A stretch of 45,816 nt of DNA. Source: an uncultured Acidimicrobiales bacterium. Its GTDB lineage: Bacteria; Actinomycetota; Acidimicrobiia; Acidimicrobiales; SZUA-35. The position numbers were made by a program, and so were the translations under genes. Shown piece after piece: positions 33,997 to 43,698 of this stretch (positions are counted from its first letter, which is position 1; each line of letters opens with the position of its first letter). A model generated the notes under the pieces. That model was given only the letters and a program-made list of their open reading frames with translations, searched no databases and was not told the DNA's origin. The stretch spans positions 1 to 45,816 of the forward strand of contig CAKZXA010000059.1 in the NCBI GenBank assembly GCA_937922045.1, read 5' to 3'.

Positions 33997-36900
33997 CTAT
34001 CCCGATCGGATCCGTTGGAGATCGGAAGCGGTTCTATCCCTCCAGAACGGAACCCCGGCCCGGTCGGTCTGATCGACCGCCGCTTGGAGCAGAGCCTGCG
34101 GGTCGCCGTTGCCGGTCAGGGTTGCGGCCAGGCCCAGGTAGCGATCCACCGGGCCGAGGTGGGCTACACCAACACCGAGGATGATGGCTTGTCCCGATCG
34201 GATCTGCAGGATCTCTTCGCCAACTTCGGCTGCTTCACGATCACCGACGATCACCGCGGCCTCGATCAGCAGGGCGGCGGCCGGCGGCAACCAGAGAATC
34301 CGTTGACTGTCGGCGAGCATGTCGATCACCATCTTGATCTGATCTCGCGCCCGCTCTATGTCTCCCACCCACGCCGCGGCGTAGGCCTCAGCTGCCTCCC
34401 AACCAACGTTGACCGCTATCTCCTTCTTGTAAACATCGAGCAGGGCAAGAGCTTCGCCCAGGCGACCGCCAAACCACTTCTCGGCGTAGAGCTGAACACC
34501 CCAGGCGTCGAACACGTCTGGAATACCCCAACCCATACCGCTCACCCGGGCCGACTCAGGGGTGGCATCCGGCCTGTCGAAGCCCCCTATCCCAACCTCG
34601 TTCATGGCCGCGGCCAATACTTCTAGCGACCATCGATTCCGTGGGCTTCCGTGGTGATGGATCGCCGCCGCAGCAGCCGCGTAGCCCTTGCTGACCGCGT
34701 CCGGGCGTTGCTCGGCCAGTGCTGCCGTGGCTGCTCGAAACAGGATCGATGCCCGGAGCGATGGCGAAACCGCCTCCTCGGCCAACTGCAACAGGCGTTC
34801 ATAGATCAGAGCGCCCGAGCGGCCGATCGCTTCAAAGGATACGACGGAGAGCTGGAGCTCGACCCAGTCCTGAGGATTGGTTTCTCGCCAAGTCGGGTCG
34901 ATCGAAGCGACCAGCTCGGCTTCCTGCGCGGCGTCATCGTTCAGACGGCAAAGTCGAATCTTCCAACGGGCCAAACGAGCCGGCGCCAGCGTTGGGGCCC
35001 GTTCAAGATCGACCAGGTTCAGCATGTCGAGCCGGTCGCTCTCCCCACCCACGTATTCGCCCGACGGGAGGCCAGCGACCGCGGCCTCGAACATGGCCTC
35101 ATGATCGTTTTGCGATCGGGCAAGATCGAAGCCGAGACGCCGGTAGTAGCGAGCGCGGTCCAAATCTCCTTTCCGAGACGATGCCGCGGCGAGCCGCAGG
35201 AGAACATCAAGCCGAAAGCGATCACCATCAAACTGACTGGCAAACTGACTGGCAAACTGACTGCGCTCGGCTGAGGTCGCGTTGGCTGCCTCGTCGTCCA
35301 ATCTGGCCAGCACCGCCTCCAACCCGGTCACCATCTCGCTGAAGGCCTGCCGACCCTCGAACTCTTCGACCGCATCGAGGAGCAGGCGAACGGCCTGGGC
35401 CGTCTCAAGGTGATGGCCGGCATCGAGCACGTAGCGCATCGTCGTGACCCCACCTCTCGATGTCTCGAGCGCCAGCTGGCCACAGACGATAGGGCGAAGC
35501 AGCCTGACCTGGCGGCTGAAGAAACCGAGCGTGAGCAGATGATCGAAGCGCCAACTCCTGCCGTCGGTGATGCAAAGTGCGGCATCGGCAGCCTCTCGGA
35601 GGCGCTCGACCACCCACGCCTCGTCTCGGTCGACCACATAACCGATCAGAGCCGGGTCGAACTCCATGCCGATGATGGCGGCCACCGAGAGAATCTGGCG
35701 GAGCTCAGCATCGCCAACCTTGGCCGCAAGGTGTTGAGCCAGGTTGGCTTCAGGTTCAACCGAGTCAGGCAATCGGGTGATCTCAAGGCCGCGTTGAGCG
35801 TCCCGACTCAAGGTCGAGGCGATCATTGTGTTGCCTTGTGAAAGAGCGAGCACCTGCTCGGCGAAACCTCGGCGCACGATAGGAGCTTCGTCGGGGTGGT
35901 CGAGAGCGACCAATTCATCGATGTCATCAAGACTGAGAGGTTCGAGGCACACCGTGGTAACGGCATCGCCCAGCGACCTGACGGTCTCAGCCCATTGGGT
36001 TGGTTCCTCAGGTCGCTCTGGTCGGGAGGCAAGAACGAACAACACCTCGGATCGTTCAGGCAGTGTGGCCAGATAACGGATGAGAGCGATGAGCTGGCTA
36101 TCAGCATTGTGCATGTCGTCCAGAATCACCACGACGCTGCCCTGGCGGTTCAGGCCCGACAGGCGATCCTGAACCCGCTGCCAGAACCGGGAACGACCGT
36201 GCTCATAGTCGGCGCCTCGTTCGAGCAGCCTCACGTCTTCAGCCAATTCGGGTAACGCTTGCAGCAGAGCCCCATAGACCGAACCGGAAGCACGGTCGCC
36301 GCCTGAACCGTCGACTCGACCTACCCGAACGACCAGGTCAGCACCGTCGAGAGAACCGAACACCTTGGCCAGAAGACTCGACTTGCCAACGCCAGCCTCA
36401 CCCTCCACCAGCCAGAACCTGCTGCCTAACATCCCGCCCTCGAGGAAGTGGTCGCGCGCCTGCATCATCGCGCTCACGGCCTCCTCGTGGCCGACGAACC
36501 GACGTGCTTCGGGCAAGGTCATCGCCTGCTCGGCAACCGAATCGGGGATCGACGCTGAGGGGTGCGTCGCGGCCAGCATGGTGGCGTCGTGGTTGAGGAT
36601 GGCCAATTCGATCTTGTCGATTTGGGTGCCAGCGGCGAGCCCAAACTCGTCGAGCAGATGGGACCGGCATCGCTTGATCACGTTGAGGGCCGCCGGTTGA
36701 CGTCCGAGCCGATACAGAGCGGCCGCCGTTGTGGCAGCCAGCGTTTCGTCGTAGGGGTCTCGCTCCATCTCTTCGAGCAGCAGGGGCAACCCTTCGTCGC
36801 CGAAGGCTGGTGTGATCATCGAACCGAATCGTATGAGGCCACGTCGATGGCTCTGCCCCAACTGTTCCGAGGCGAATCCAACAACGGGTGGCACCTCGAC

Positions 36901-37290
36901 AAGGCCAGCGAAGGGGTCGGACCAACGCTTGAGCGAATCCAGCAGCTCGACAGGATCGTCCAGCTCGACACCGACGGCAAAGGACCAGACATCCACATCA
37001 CAAGCGGTCTCGTCGAGAGCGTACCGTTCCCCCTGCACGATCAGTGGTACGTCATCATTAGCGGCAGCTAACCGTTGAGCCAGCCGCCGGATACGCATGA
37101 CCGCAGCCTGATCTCCGCTCGCCTGAGGGTTGCCGGCGAACAACTCTTGGTAGAGGCGGGCCCGTGTGCACCCTTCTGGCCCGACCGCAACTAGGGTGGC
37201 CAACGCCACCGCCTGGGTTGGGGTCAGTCGAACATGTTTGCCGTTCACCGCAAGCCTCACTGAACCCAAGCATGTTGCGGTCGCCGTCAT
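33997..37290 (-). CDS. Large BTAD/AAA ATPase transcriptional regulator
   Basis: 1,097 residues from ATG 37290 (TTG 37344 would add 18). The N-terminal winged-helix part (LGSVRLAVNGKHVRLTPTQA) and the bacterial transcriptional activator domain (LLLEEMERDPYDETLAATTA, then ALYRLGRQPAALNVIKRCRS) resemble SARP regulators. A STAND-like ATPase follows: GEAGVGKSSLLAKVFG (Walker A) and VVVILDDMHNADSQ (Walker B). The rest is TPR-like helices. No C-terminal LuxR domain is seen. It contains a 12-base tandem repeat (SQFASQFASQFDG). Its 3' end meets the cox operon, so cox control is possible but unproven. Confidence 0.85.
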   Translation of the reverse strand: MTATATCLGSVRLAVNGKHVRLTPTQAVALATLVAVGPEGCTRARLYQELFAGNPQASGDQAAVMRIRRLAQRLAAANDDVPLIVQGERYALDETACDVDVWSFAVGVELDDPVELLDSLKRWSDPFAGLVEVPPVVGFASEQLGQSHRRGLIRFGSMITPAFGDEGLPLLLEEMERDPYDETLAATTAAALYRLGRQPAALNVIKRCRSHLLDEFGLAAGTQIDKIELAILNHDATMLAATHPSASIPDSVAEQAMTLPEARRFVGHEEAVSAMMQARDHFLEGGMLGSRFWLVEGEAGVGKSSLLAKVFGSLDGADLVVRVGRVDGSGGDRASGSVYGALLQALPELAEDVRLLERGADYEHGRSRFWQRVQDRLSGLNRQGSVVVILDDMHNADSQLIALIRYLATLPERSEVLFVLASRPERPEEPTQWAETVRSLGDAVTTVCLEPLSLDDIDELVALDHPDEAPIVRRGFAEQVLALSQGNTMIASTLSRDAQRGLEITRLPDSVEPEANLAQHLAAKVGDAELRQILSVAAIIGMEFDPALIGYVVDRDEAWVVERLREAADAALCITDGRSWRFDHLLTLGFFSRQVRLLRPIVCGQLALETSRGGVTTMRYVLDAGHHLETAQAVRLLLDAVEEFEGRQAFSEMVTGLEAVLARLDDEAANATSAERSQFASQFASQFDGDRFRLDVLLRLAAASSRKGDLDRARYYRRLGFDLARSQNDHEAMFEAAVAGLPSGEYVGGESDRLDMLNLVDLERAPTLAPARLARWKIRLCRLNDDAAQEAELVASIDPTWRETNPQDWVELQLSVVSFEAIGRSGALIYERLLQLAEEAVSPSLRASILFRAATAALAEQRPDAVSKGYAAAAAAIHHHGSPRNRWSLEVLAAAMNEVGIGGFDRPDATPESARVSGMGWGIPDVFDAWGVQLYAEKWFGGRLGEALALLDVYKKEIAVNVGWEAAEAYAAAWVGDIERARDQIKMVIDMLADSQRILWLPPAAALLIEAAVIVGDREAAEVGEEILQIRSGQAIILGVGVAHLGPVDRYLGLAATLTGNGDPQALLQAAVDQTDRAGVPFWRDRTASDLQRIRSG
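35230..35262. repeat. 12-bp in-frame microsatellite in regulator gene
   Basis: AAACTGACTGGC is repeated at 35230-35241 and 35242-35253, with a third partial copy to 35262. In the protein it gives a FASQ tetrapeptide array between TPR-like helices. Copy number could vary without breaking the frame. Confidence 0.95.
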
Positions 37291-37398
37291 CGATTCAGGG
37301 TAGTTGACATCCGGTGGTGGACCCAAAGAAGAATGAATCCGCAAGCCGAGTTCGCCTTTAGCTTGCAGCGTTGGTGTAATAGCCGGGTGACCGAGCCG

Positions 37399-38664
37399 AT
37401 GAACATTACCGACATGGCCGATAGGGCAACCCCGAGTCCGCTTTGGAGTTCCGCCTTCCGCCGATTCCTCGGCGCCGTCGTGCTCACCTCGATCGTGAAC
37501 GGCACCACTCGCTTCGCTTTTGTTTGGGCCATGGGTGAACTAACGAGCTGGGGACCCGCCATCGGCCTCTTGGGCATCATGATCGGGCTTCCTTCGCTGC
37601 TCACCGCTCCCTTCGTCGGCGGCCTGGCCGACCGCTTCGATCGACGATGGGTGGCAGCAGGTGCAGCGGCATTGATGGCCGTTGCTTGTGCCGCGGTTGG
37701 TGCCGTCCTGGCCGCCGACCTCGTCGGTCCCGTCGGCCTCGGTATCGCAGGCTTGCTCGTGTCAATCCCTGTGGCCGCGATTCTGCCCCCGATCCAGGCG
37801 ATGGTTCCCTCGTTGGTGCCTCCCGACCGGCTCATGAACGGTGTTGCTTTCCAAAGCCTGGCGATGCTCTCGGCCATGGCCGGGGGCTTGCTCGTTGCTG
37901 GTGTCGTCATCCGCAACTTCGGCACACCGGTGCTGTTCTTGCTGATGGCGGTGATTGGGCTCGTCTCTTCGGCCCAGCTCTTGACCCTTCCCGCTTCCGC
38001 AGGCGATACCGGCGACCAGGGCCAGCAGCCAGCCCGAGGGTGGACGGCCATCAAGGAAGGGCTGACCTACGCCCGGGCCGATCCAATCATCCCGGTACTC
38101 ATCGGGGTAGCTGGCGTGCTCGGCCTCGGCGGCGCGGGCGCCGGGCTTCTCATTCCTCGCTTCGCTGAGAAGGTGCTCGGCTCTGATGCTCTCGGGGCAG
38201 GAGCGATGAACGCAGCCATGGCCTTCGGCCTGATCATCAGCGCCAGCGCGTTAGCGTCTCGCCCGATGGTCGCTCGCCCCCGTCGGCTCGTGGCCTTGGT
38301 GTCGATCGCCATCGCCGGGCCAGGCCTGATAGCGATCGGCTCGGCCAGGACTCTGCCTCTGGCGATGATCGCCTGTCTTGTTTGGGGTCTCGGTGGCGGC
38401 ATCGTGACCACGTTGCAACGCACCGTGATCCAGCAACGAACGGCACCAGAGGTCATGGGGCGCATCATGGGCCTGGCCACGATGGCCCAGTACGGAACCT
38501 TCCCGCTAGGCGCCCTGCTCGTCTTCCTCGTTATCGGACCGCTGGGTGTGGCCAACACGATGATCGCCATCGGGGCGGCGATGTTTCTCGTCACCCTCTA
38601 TTTGGGCAGCCGCCTGATCGCCCTGGAGCGAATCGAGGCGGCACCGCCCAAGACCACGGACTAG
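37399..38664 (+). CDS. MFS transporter (MFS_3 / DHA3-like exporter)
   Basis: About 421 residues from ATG 37399; ATG 37333 (443 residues) and GTG 37387 are in-frame alternatives, none with a strong ribosome site. It has around eleven or twelve hydrophobic segments and the family loop after helix 2, GGLADRFDRRWVA, plus GRIMGLATMAQYGTFPLGAL near the C-terminal half. DHA3-type proteins export drugs or siderophores; the substrate is unknown. It is divergent from the BTAD regulator with a gap of about 110 bases or less, so the two may share a control region. Confidence 0.88.
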   Translation: MNITDMADRATPSPLWSSAFRRFLGAVVLTSIVNGTTRFAFVWAMGELTSWGPAIGLLGIMIGLPSLLTAPFVGGLADRFDRRWVAAGAAALMAVACAAVGAVLAADLVGPVGLGIAGLLVSIPVAAILPPIQAMVPSLVPPDRLMNGVAFQSLAMLSAMAGGLLVAGVVIRNFGTPVLFLLMAVIGLVSSAQLLTLPASAGDTGDQGQQPARGWTAIKEGLTYARADPIIPVLIGVAGVLGLGGAGAGLLIPRFAEKVLGSDALGAGAMNAAMAFGLIISASALASRPMVARPRRLVALVSIAIAGPGLIAIGSARTLPLAMIACLVWGLGGGIVTTLQRTVIQQRTAPEVMGRIMGLATMAQYGTFPLGALLVFLVIGPLGVANTMIAIGAAMFLVTLYLGSRLIALERIEAAPPKTTD

Positions 38665-40025
38665 CCGCAGTATTCAGAAACCTCTATCCAATCCACTTCC
38701 ATGCGAACTGTGTTGGATGATGAATGCTTCCAGTTGTCGAGCTGGATGGCAACGAAATGATCGACGTCGGGAATCACGTTGTCGTCGGAACGCTCCTTGA
38801 CCACGTATTCCTTCCAGTTCTGATCTCCAGGGCCTTCACGGACGATGCGGATCTGATCCGGCGTCCACTCCATCGTCATGATCTGCCACTGGGTGCCATC
38901 GGCGTAGTGAGGAAGCCATGCCTGCTGTGTCGGCCGGTTGGTGTCCTGGAACGGCTCATGGATATAGGAGAAGAAAGGCTTGCGACTCGGGTCGCCCCAG
39001 CCGGTTTCGTACATGTTGTTTTCGCCGTCTCGGGGCTGATTGCCGGAGGCTGGCCAGGTGAGAATAACCCCGCTTGTGGCCTTGTTGTAGTCGGCGTCGG
39101 TGCGCACCCGGAACCGGTAACGTCCGTAGGTCTGCGATTGCTTGAGGCTCATGCCGCCGGAGACCAGGACACCGTCGCTGTTGTTCTTCGCCGTCATTAT
39201 CAGCTTGCCGTCGCGCACCGATATCGCTGATGGGCGGCGCAAACCATACCCGGCGTTACCCACGCTGTTATACGGCGTCCACTGGGACCCGAGTGATGAG
39301 CCGTTGAAGTCGTCACGGAACACCTGACGGAAGCATGTACCACCGCCGTTGTTGGCACCGCTGCTGAGGGTGAACGAGCCGGTGGTCGTTCGGCCACTTT
39401 CCAGGCAGAAGCTGTCGTTCTGGTAGCGCTTGTTGCCACTGAAGGTGGATCCCGCCGGAGCAACGCCCGTGGCGATGTAGCAGCCCACGTTGAGTTGGCT
39501 CTGGTAGGTTCCGTCGGCCTGGGTATAGATGCTGTACAGGAAGCCGGACTTGGAATTGTCGGCACCCATCCTGAACAGATCGACCTGCACACCCTTGACA
39601 CCGCTTCCCGCGGCGTTCACCACGGTGGTGCGATAGGTTCCCTTGTCGTTTGCCCGGGATTGGAGCTGGCCATCGATTCGGGTGCCAGAACCCCGACTGA
39701 AGCATGTGCCGACCTGCCGGTACTTGCCGCTGGCGAACCGATCGCCGTCTGGTGCAATCATGACCACCGAATAGCAGCCGCCATTGGGAATATCAAAGGA
39801 ATAGGCACCAGATCCGTCGCTTCTGGTGGAACGGAGATAATTCAAACGGTTGCCATTCTGATCGGCCTCGAAAAGGTCGATAGAGACACCGCTTCGGCCG
39901 ACGGCGTCTAGATTCGACACCTTCCCACCGATTCCGTTCGACTCATTTGCTATCGCACCAGATGGTGTCATCAGCAGCAAAGCCGCCGCAAAGAGAGTTA
40001 TAAACACATATCGTCGCCGTGCCAT
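38661..40025 (-). CDS. Secreted GH16-like protein with N-terminal CnaB/SpaA-like repeats
   Basis: 454 residues from ATG 40025, where GGAG lies 5 bases upstream. A signal peptide (FITLFAAALLLMTPSGAIA) is followed by two β-sandwich repeats of about 95 residues (NLDAVGRSGVSIDLFEADQN; VNAAGSGVKGVQVDLFRMGA), each with GSGAYSF/DGTYQSQ and GCYxxxxxAPxG patterns. The C-terminal domain resembles GH16 (VFRDDFNGSSLGSQWTPYN, YGRYRFRVRTD, HYADGTQWQIMTMEWTPDQI). The catalytic motif, normally ExDxxE, reads ENNMYE (39006-39023), so the central Asp is Asn. Activity may be lowered or lost. It converges on the MFS gene and overlaps its end by 4 bases. Confidence 0.82.
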   Translation of the reverse strand: MARRRYVFITLFAAALLLMTPSGAIANESNGIGGKVSNLDAVGRSGVSIDLFEADQNGNRLNYLRSTRSDGSGAYSFDIPNGGCYSVVMIAPDGDRFASGKYRQVGTCFSRGSGTRIDGQLQSRANDKGTYRTTVVNAAGSGVKGVQVDLFRMGADNSKSGFLYSIYTQADGTYQSQLNVGCYIATGVAPAGSTFSGNKRYQNDSFCLESGRTTTGSFTLSSGANNGGGTCFRQVFRDDFNGSSLGSQWTPYNSVGNAGYGLRRPSAISVRDGKLIMTAKNNSDGVLVSGGMSLKQSQTYGRYRFRVRTDADYNKATSGVILTWPASGNQPRDGENNMYETGWGDPSRKPFFSYIHEPFQDTNRPTQQAWLPHYADGTQWQIMTMEWTPDQIRIVREGPGDQNWKEYVVKERSDDNVIPDVDHFVAIQLDNWKHSSSNTVRMEVDWIEVSEYCG

Positions 40026-40140
40026 GTTCGCTCCGCCTAGAACTCGTGGTGAACTCGTGGTCAAGTTGGATTAGAAGTAGGCCAGCGTAGCTTGTCCATC
40101 CAACCACACCACGCATTCTTCCCAAACATTGTGGGAGCAT

Positions 40141-41124
40141 TTACCCAAGGCCCGCCGAGCGGTTCGGCCGATCAATTCGGGCTTGTAGATGAGGTTCGCC
40201 CCACTCTACGAGTTCATGTTCTCGCCTGAATCCAAGATGCTCAAGAACCCGCAGCGCTGCATGGTTGTCGACGTGGGTCACAGCGATAATCGAAGGAGCA
40301 TCGCTCGCAGCCCAGGCCCAGTCCAGCACCGCCCGAGACGCTTCAAGCGCATAGCCCTGACCCCAGAACTCGGGTAGGAGGTGACACGAGAGTTCGAGTT
40401 CACCGCGCCAGTCTTCGAGCTCGACCATGCCGATTCGTTGGGCCAGCGGGTCGCTTCTGCCGGTGGAAACAGCCTGAGGATCCTTCAACCACACAACGAA
40501 GGTTCCCCATTGGGGAGCCAGTGAATGCGCCTTCACCCATTCGACGACAGCGAAGGATGCCGGACCTCCGAGGTAGGACCGGGTGTTCGCATCGGTCAGG
40601 AGTTCGGCGATGAAGAAGTTGTCGGCCGCCACCGGCGGACACAACTCCAGTCGTTCGGTAGCGATGGCCTCCTTCGTCCAGACGAGATCCAACCAGAGCG
40701 TCGTGTCGGTCTCGTCGACCTCGATGACGTGGAAGCCACTTGCCTCGTAGAGGGCGATGGCATCGGTCCAAGGGTTGTCGGTACTCACCACCACTGCGAA
40801 GTAGCCCCTGCTCCTCGCCCGATCTACCAACCCGGCAACGATCGCTCTCGCTACACCGCGCCGACGGTGAGCGGCTGCCACCGAAAGTCGAAGCACACGT
40901 CCGAGGCCGTCGGTCTCGGCGACCAACGCCCCAATGCCAACAACCTCATCATCGACGACCGCTACCAGGACATCCCCACCCATCGCCACATAGCTGGCGT
41001 GAAGATCATCGGTGTCGGGGTTTACGTCGGGGTCGAAATCGCTTCCCCAGCGATCAGCGAGTCCAGCCTGAATGATGGCCCGTGACGACTCCTGATCGGA
41101 GTGGACGAAATCTCGGATGACCAT
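40141..41124 (-). CDS. Double GNAT acetyltransferase
   Basis: About 327 residues with two acetyltransferase domains. The first (residues 1-150) has RLSVAAAHRRRGVARAIVAG, the acetyl-CoA pyrophosphate loop, and ALYEASGFHVI. The second (about 155-320) is of the RimJ/RimL type: TERLELCPPVAADNFFIAEL, then LLPEFWGQGYALEASRAVLD and ALRVLEHLGFRRE. The substrates are unknown. The start is chosen at ATG 41124 because AGGG lies 9 bases upstream; GTG 41130 is possible. It follows purK on the same strand by 40 bases and may be the tail of the pur operon. Confidence 0.88.
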   Translation of the reverse strand: MVIRDFVHSDQESSRAIIQAGLADRWGSDFDPDVNPDTDDLHASYVAMGGDVLVAVVDDEVVGIGALVAETDGLGRVLRLSVAAAHRRRGVARAIVAGLVDRARSRGYFAVVVSTDNPWTDAIALYEASGFHVIEVDETDTTLWLDLVWTKEAIATERLELCPPVAADNFFIAELLTDANTRSYLGGPASFAVVEWVKAHSLAPQWGTFVVWLKDPQAVSTGRSDPLAQRIGMVELEDWRGELELSCHLLPEFWGQGYALEASRAVLDWAWAASDAPSIIAVTHVDNHAALRVLEHLGFRREHELVEWGEPHLQARIDRPNRSAGLG

Positions 41125-41164
41125 CTCCACCGGCCCTACCGTACTCGTCGGTCACGACCCGTCT

Positions 41165-42274
41165 TCAACCCTCGGTACGACTGAGCCTCGTGGCGTGGCC
41201 CATCTTGCGGCCGGGCCGAGCCTCGGCCTTGCCATAAACGTGGACCATCCAGTCGCCTTCGATCAGCATCGAACGGACACGTTCATCGGTGGCACCGAGC
41301 AGGTTTTCCATAACGGCATCACTGTGTCGGGTGCCAGCGCCAAGCGCCATGCCGAGCACGGCCCTCACGTGCTGCTCGAACTGAGAACAGACACACGCCG
41401 CCTCGGTCCAGTGGCCACTGTTGTGCACACGGGGGGCGAACTCGTTCACGATCAACGACCCGTCTCGACCCACAAAGAATTCGACACCGAGAACACCAAC
41501 ATAGTTGAGAGCATCAAGCATGCGTGCCGTTGCCTCCCCTGCTCGTTGGATCGTTTCAGGATCGAGACCACAGGGCACCTCGGATCGGGCCAAGATCCCG
41601 TCGACATGAGAGTTTCGCGCCGGATCGTACAAGCGCACCTCACCATCGATGCCGCGAGCACCGATGACGGAGATCTCGCATTCGAAATCTACGAATCCTT
41701 CGATGATCAGAGGCACCGATCCGAGTTCGGTAAACGTGTCGGACGGGACCGGCTCGCCTTCGGTCAACCGACGCTGACCCTTGCCGTCGTAGCCGAGACG
41801 CCGGGTCTTGATCACAACACCGGAAACGCCTTCGCCGCTCAGCTCCTCGATCCCCGTCACGAGCTGGGCCTGTGAAGCGGCAGGGCGGAAAGGAGCTACC
41901 GCCAGGCCCGTCGACATGATGAAACGTTTCTCGTCCAGGCGGTCCTGCGAGATCGACAACGCCTCGGGACCGGGCCGCAGCTTGCCGTCGGCGGCCAACG
42001 CCTCGAGACCTTCGGCTGGAACATTCTCAAACTCGTAGGTCACAACATCACATCGCTGGGCCAGGCTCGCCAACGCCGACAGATCGTCGTAGGCGGCAAC
42101 GAGCTGCTCGTTGGCGACCTGGGCTGCCGGTGCGTCGGGGGCCGGATCCAGGATGACGACCTTCACACCAAGCCGGGCCGCCGCCATCGCCAGCATCCGC
42201 CCCAGCTGGCCACCGCCGACGATGCCAAGCGTTACCGGGTGACGTGTTACCGGGTGATCCTGCGAGATGTTCAT
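41165..42274 (-). CDS. purK: N5-carboxyaminoimidazole ribonucleotide synthase
   Basis: ATP-grasp enzyme that carboxylates AIR in purine synthesis. The 369-residue protein has [85 protein letters not shown] and [12 protein letters not shown]. The N-terminus has a small duplication (HPVTRHPVT, a 15-base DNA period at about 42230-42258). The ATG overlaps the purE stop (ATGA), as in many purEK operons. Confidence 0.95.
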   Translation of the reverse strand: MNISQDHPVTRHPVTLGIVGGGQLGRMLAMAAARLGVKVVILDPAPDAPAAQVANEQLVAAYDDLSALASLAQRCDVVTYEFENVPAEGLEALAADGKLRPGPEALSISQDRLDEKRFIMSTGLAVAPFRPAASQAQLVTGIEELSGEGVSGVVIKTRRLGYDGKGQRRLTEGEPVPSDTFTELGSVPLIIEGFVDFECEISVIGARGIDGEVRLYDPARNSHVDGILARSEVPCGLDPETIQRAGEATARMLDALNYVGVLGVEFFVGRDGSLIVNEFAPRVHNSGHWTEAACVCSQFEQHVRAVLGMALGAGTRHSDAVMENLLGATDERVRSMLIEGDWMVHVYGKAEARPGRKMGHATRLSRTEG

Positions 42275-42762
42275 CGGTCGTCGAGCGGGAACTCGGCGAC
42301 GCCGCTCGATTGCTCGTCCCGGTAGGCATCGAGTCGTTGGGCCAAGCCATCGTCGGTCAAGGCCAGCACAGCCGCCGCCAGCAGGGCGGCGTTGATTGCC
42401 CCGGCGCGGCCGATGGCCAAGGTTCCGACGGGGATACCGGCTGGCATCTGCACGATCGACAACAGTGAATCCTGCCCCGATAGGGCTTGGGACCGAACGG
42501 GAACACCGAAGACCGGAAGGCGTGTCATCGATGCTGTCATGCCTGGCAGGTGGGCGGCTCCTCCAGCCCCGGCGATGATCACCTTCAACCCTCGTTCGGT
42601 GGCGGTGGAGGCAAAGTCGACCAACCGCTGAGGTGTTCGATGCGCCGACACGATGCGGGCCTCGTGGGATATTTCCAGGGCCTCCAACGTGTCGGTGGCG
42701 TGGCGCATCGTCTCCCAGTCCGACTGGCTTCCCATTAGTACGGCGACGGAGGGCTGGCTCAT
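42271..42762 (-). CDS. purE: N5-carboxyaminoimidazole ribonucleotide mutase
   Basis: 163 residues. The class I PurE signature runs [16 protein letters not shown], then [39 protein letters not shown] and [20 protein letters not shown], with the catalytic His in SAHRT. The start is ATG 42762; an upstream start at 42792 adds 10 residues without support. It acts directly before purK product use: it rearranges N5-CAIR to CAIR. It lies 48 bases after the SirB1-like gene on the same strand. Confidence 0.95.
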   Translation of the reverse strand: MSQPSVAVLMGSQSDWETMRHATDTLEALEISHEARIVSAHRTPQRLVDFASTATERGLKVIIAGAGGAAHLPGMTASMTRLPVFGVPVRSQALSGQDSLLSIVQMPAGIPVGTLAIGRAGAINAALLAAAVLALTDDGLAQRLDAYRDEQSSGVAEFPLDDR

Positions 42763-42810
42763 GCCCACAGAATACTCAGACCTGCTACCCATACCTGCGA
42801 CTCATACCTA

Positions 42811-43674
42811 CTAGTTGCGGTGGGCGACGAGGCGCTCGATCATTTGGCCGTAGGAGGCTGCATTGTCGGGATCGAGTCGTTGGAGCTGTTCGAACTGAGC
42901 CGCCGACGCATCGTGGCGCCCCAAGGCACCGAGCAGGCCTGCGTATCGGCGTCGATCGTCGGTGGTTGTCCCGTCGAGCGAGAGCCGAAGCCCCAACACC
43001 CCAGCGAGCTGTGACAACATACCGAGACGCTGGTATGCGTTCGAGAGGTTGTTGAGGGTGCGCAGGGCGATGTCGTGGGCCGACATCGGCAACAGCATCT
43101 CGGCCCGCAGGCCGAGGCCGGGCTGCACCTGGTCGAGGAGGCCAGCCAGATCTTTCATTCCTAGCGGGCTCCCTGCGGCGAACGGATCAAAGAATCTGTC
43201 GGGCATGCGATTGTCGGTGGCACCGTGGCCGAGGAGAACATGACCAGGAAAGCCGACCACCGCCATCGTGCCCCCCGAGCGACGCGAGATCTCGGAGGCT
43301 ATGACGGCCAGTGAGAGAGGGATGCCTCGTCGATGCTCAAGCACCCGATGAATCAGGGAATTCGCCGGCTCGTAGTAGTAGCGGGCGTTGCCGATGAAGC
43401 CCAGGGTGGTGAAGACATAGCCGATCAGTTCATCGGCGTCCCCCGACCCTGGCACGGCGGCCGCCAACTCATCGAGGTGTTCGACCACCTGGGCGACCGG
43501 CCAAGAGGACGGGTCAAGGCGGGCGATATGAGCGAGGATCAGATCGAGCCGTTCAGGCGACGAGCGCAAGAGCTCATTCAACTCAGCACTCAGATCAGCA
43601 GTGAGGTCAGCAGTCAGACCAGCGTTGGGATCGGGATCGTTCTCGTCCTCACTTTCAGCGCTGGCCACAATCAT
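42811..43674 (-). CDS. SirB1-type transglutaminase-like/TPR protein
   Basis: 287 residues. The central domain, YYYEPANSLIHRVLEHRRGI, then PLSLAVIASEISRRSG, VVGFPGHVLLGH and RFFDPFAAGSPL, is the SirB1 N-terminal (transglutaminase-like) fold. The C-terminal part (ALRTLNNLSNAYQRLGML, LGRHDASAAQFEQLQRLDPD) has TPR-like helices. The enzymatic function of this family is not established. The N-terminus has a short repeat (GLTADLTADLSAEL). The start is ATG 43674; longer frames would run into the antisense of the agmatinase gene. Only 24 bases separate its start from that divergent gene. Confidence 0.85.
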   Translation of the reverse strand: MIVASAESEDENDPDPNAGLTADLTADLSAELNELLRSSPERLDLILAHIARLDPSSWPVAQVVEHLDELAAAVPGSGDADELIGYVFTTLGFIGNARYYYEPANSLIHRVLEHRRGIPLSLAVIASEISRRSGGTMAVVGFPGHVLLGHGATDNRMPDRFFDPFAAGSPLGMKDLAGLLDQVQPGLGLRAEMLLPMSAHDIALRTLNNLSNAYQRLGMLSQLAGVLGLRLSLDGTTTDDRRRYAGLLGALGRHDASAAQFEQLQRLDPDNAASYGQMIERLVAHRN

Positions 43675-43698
43675 CAACCGTACTAGCATCGTTGTTCG

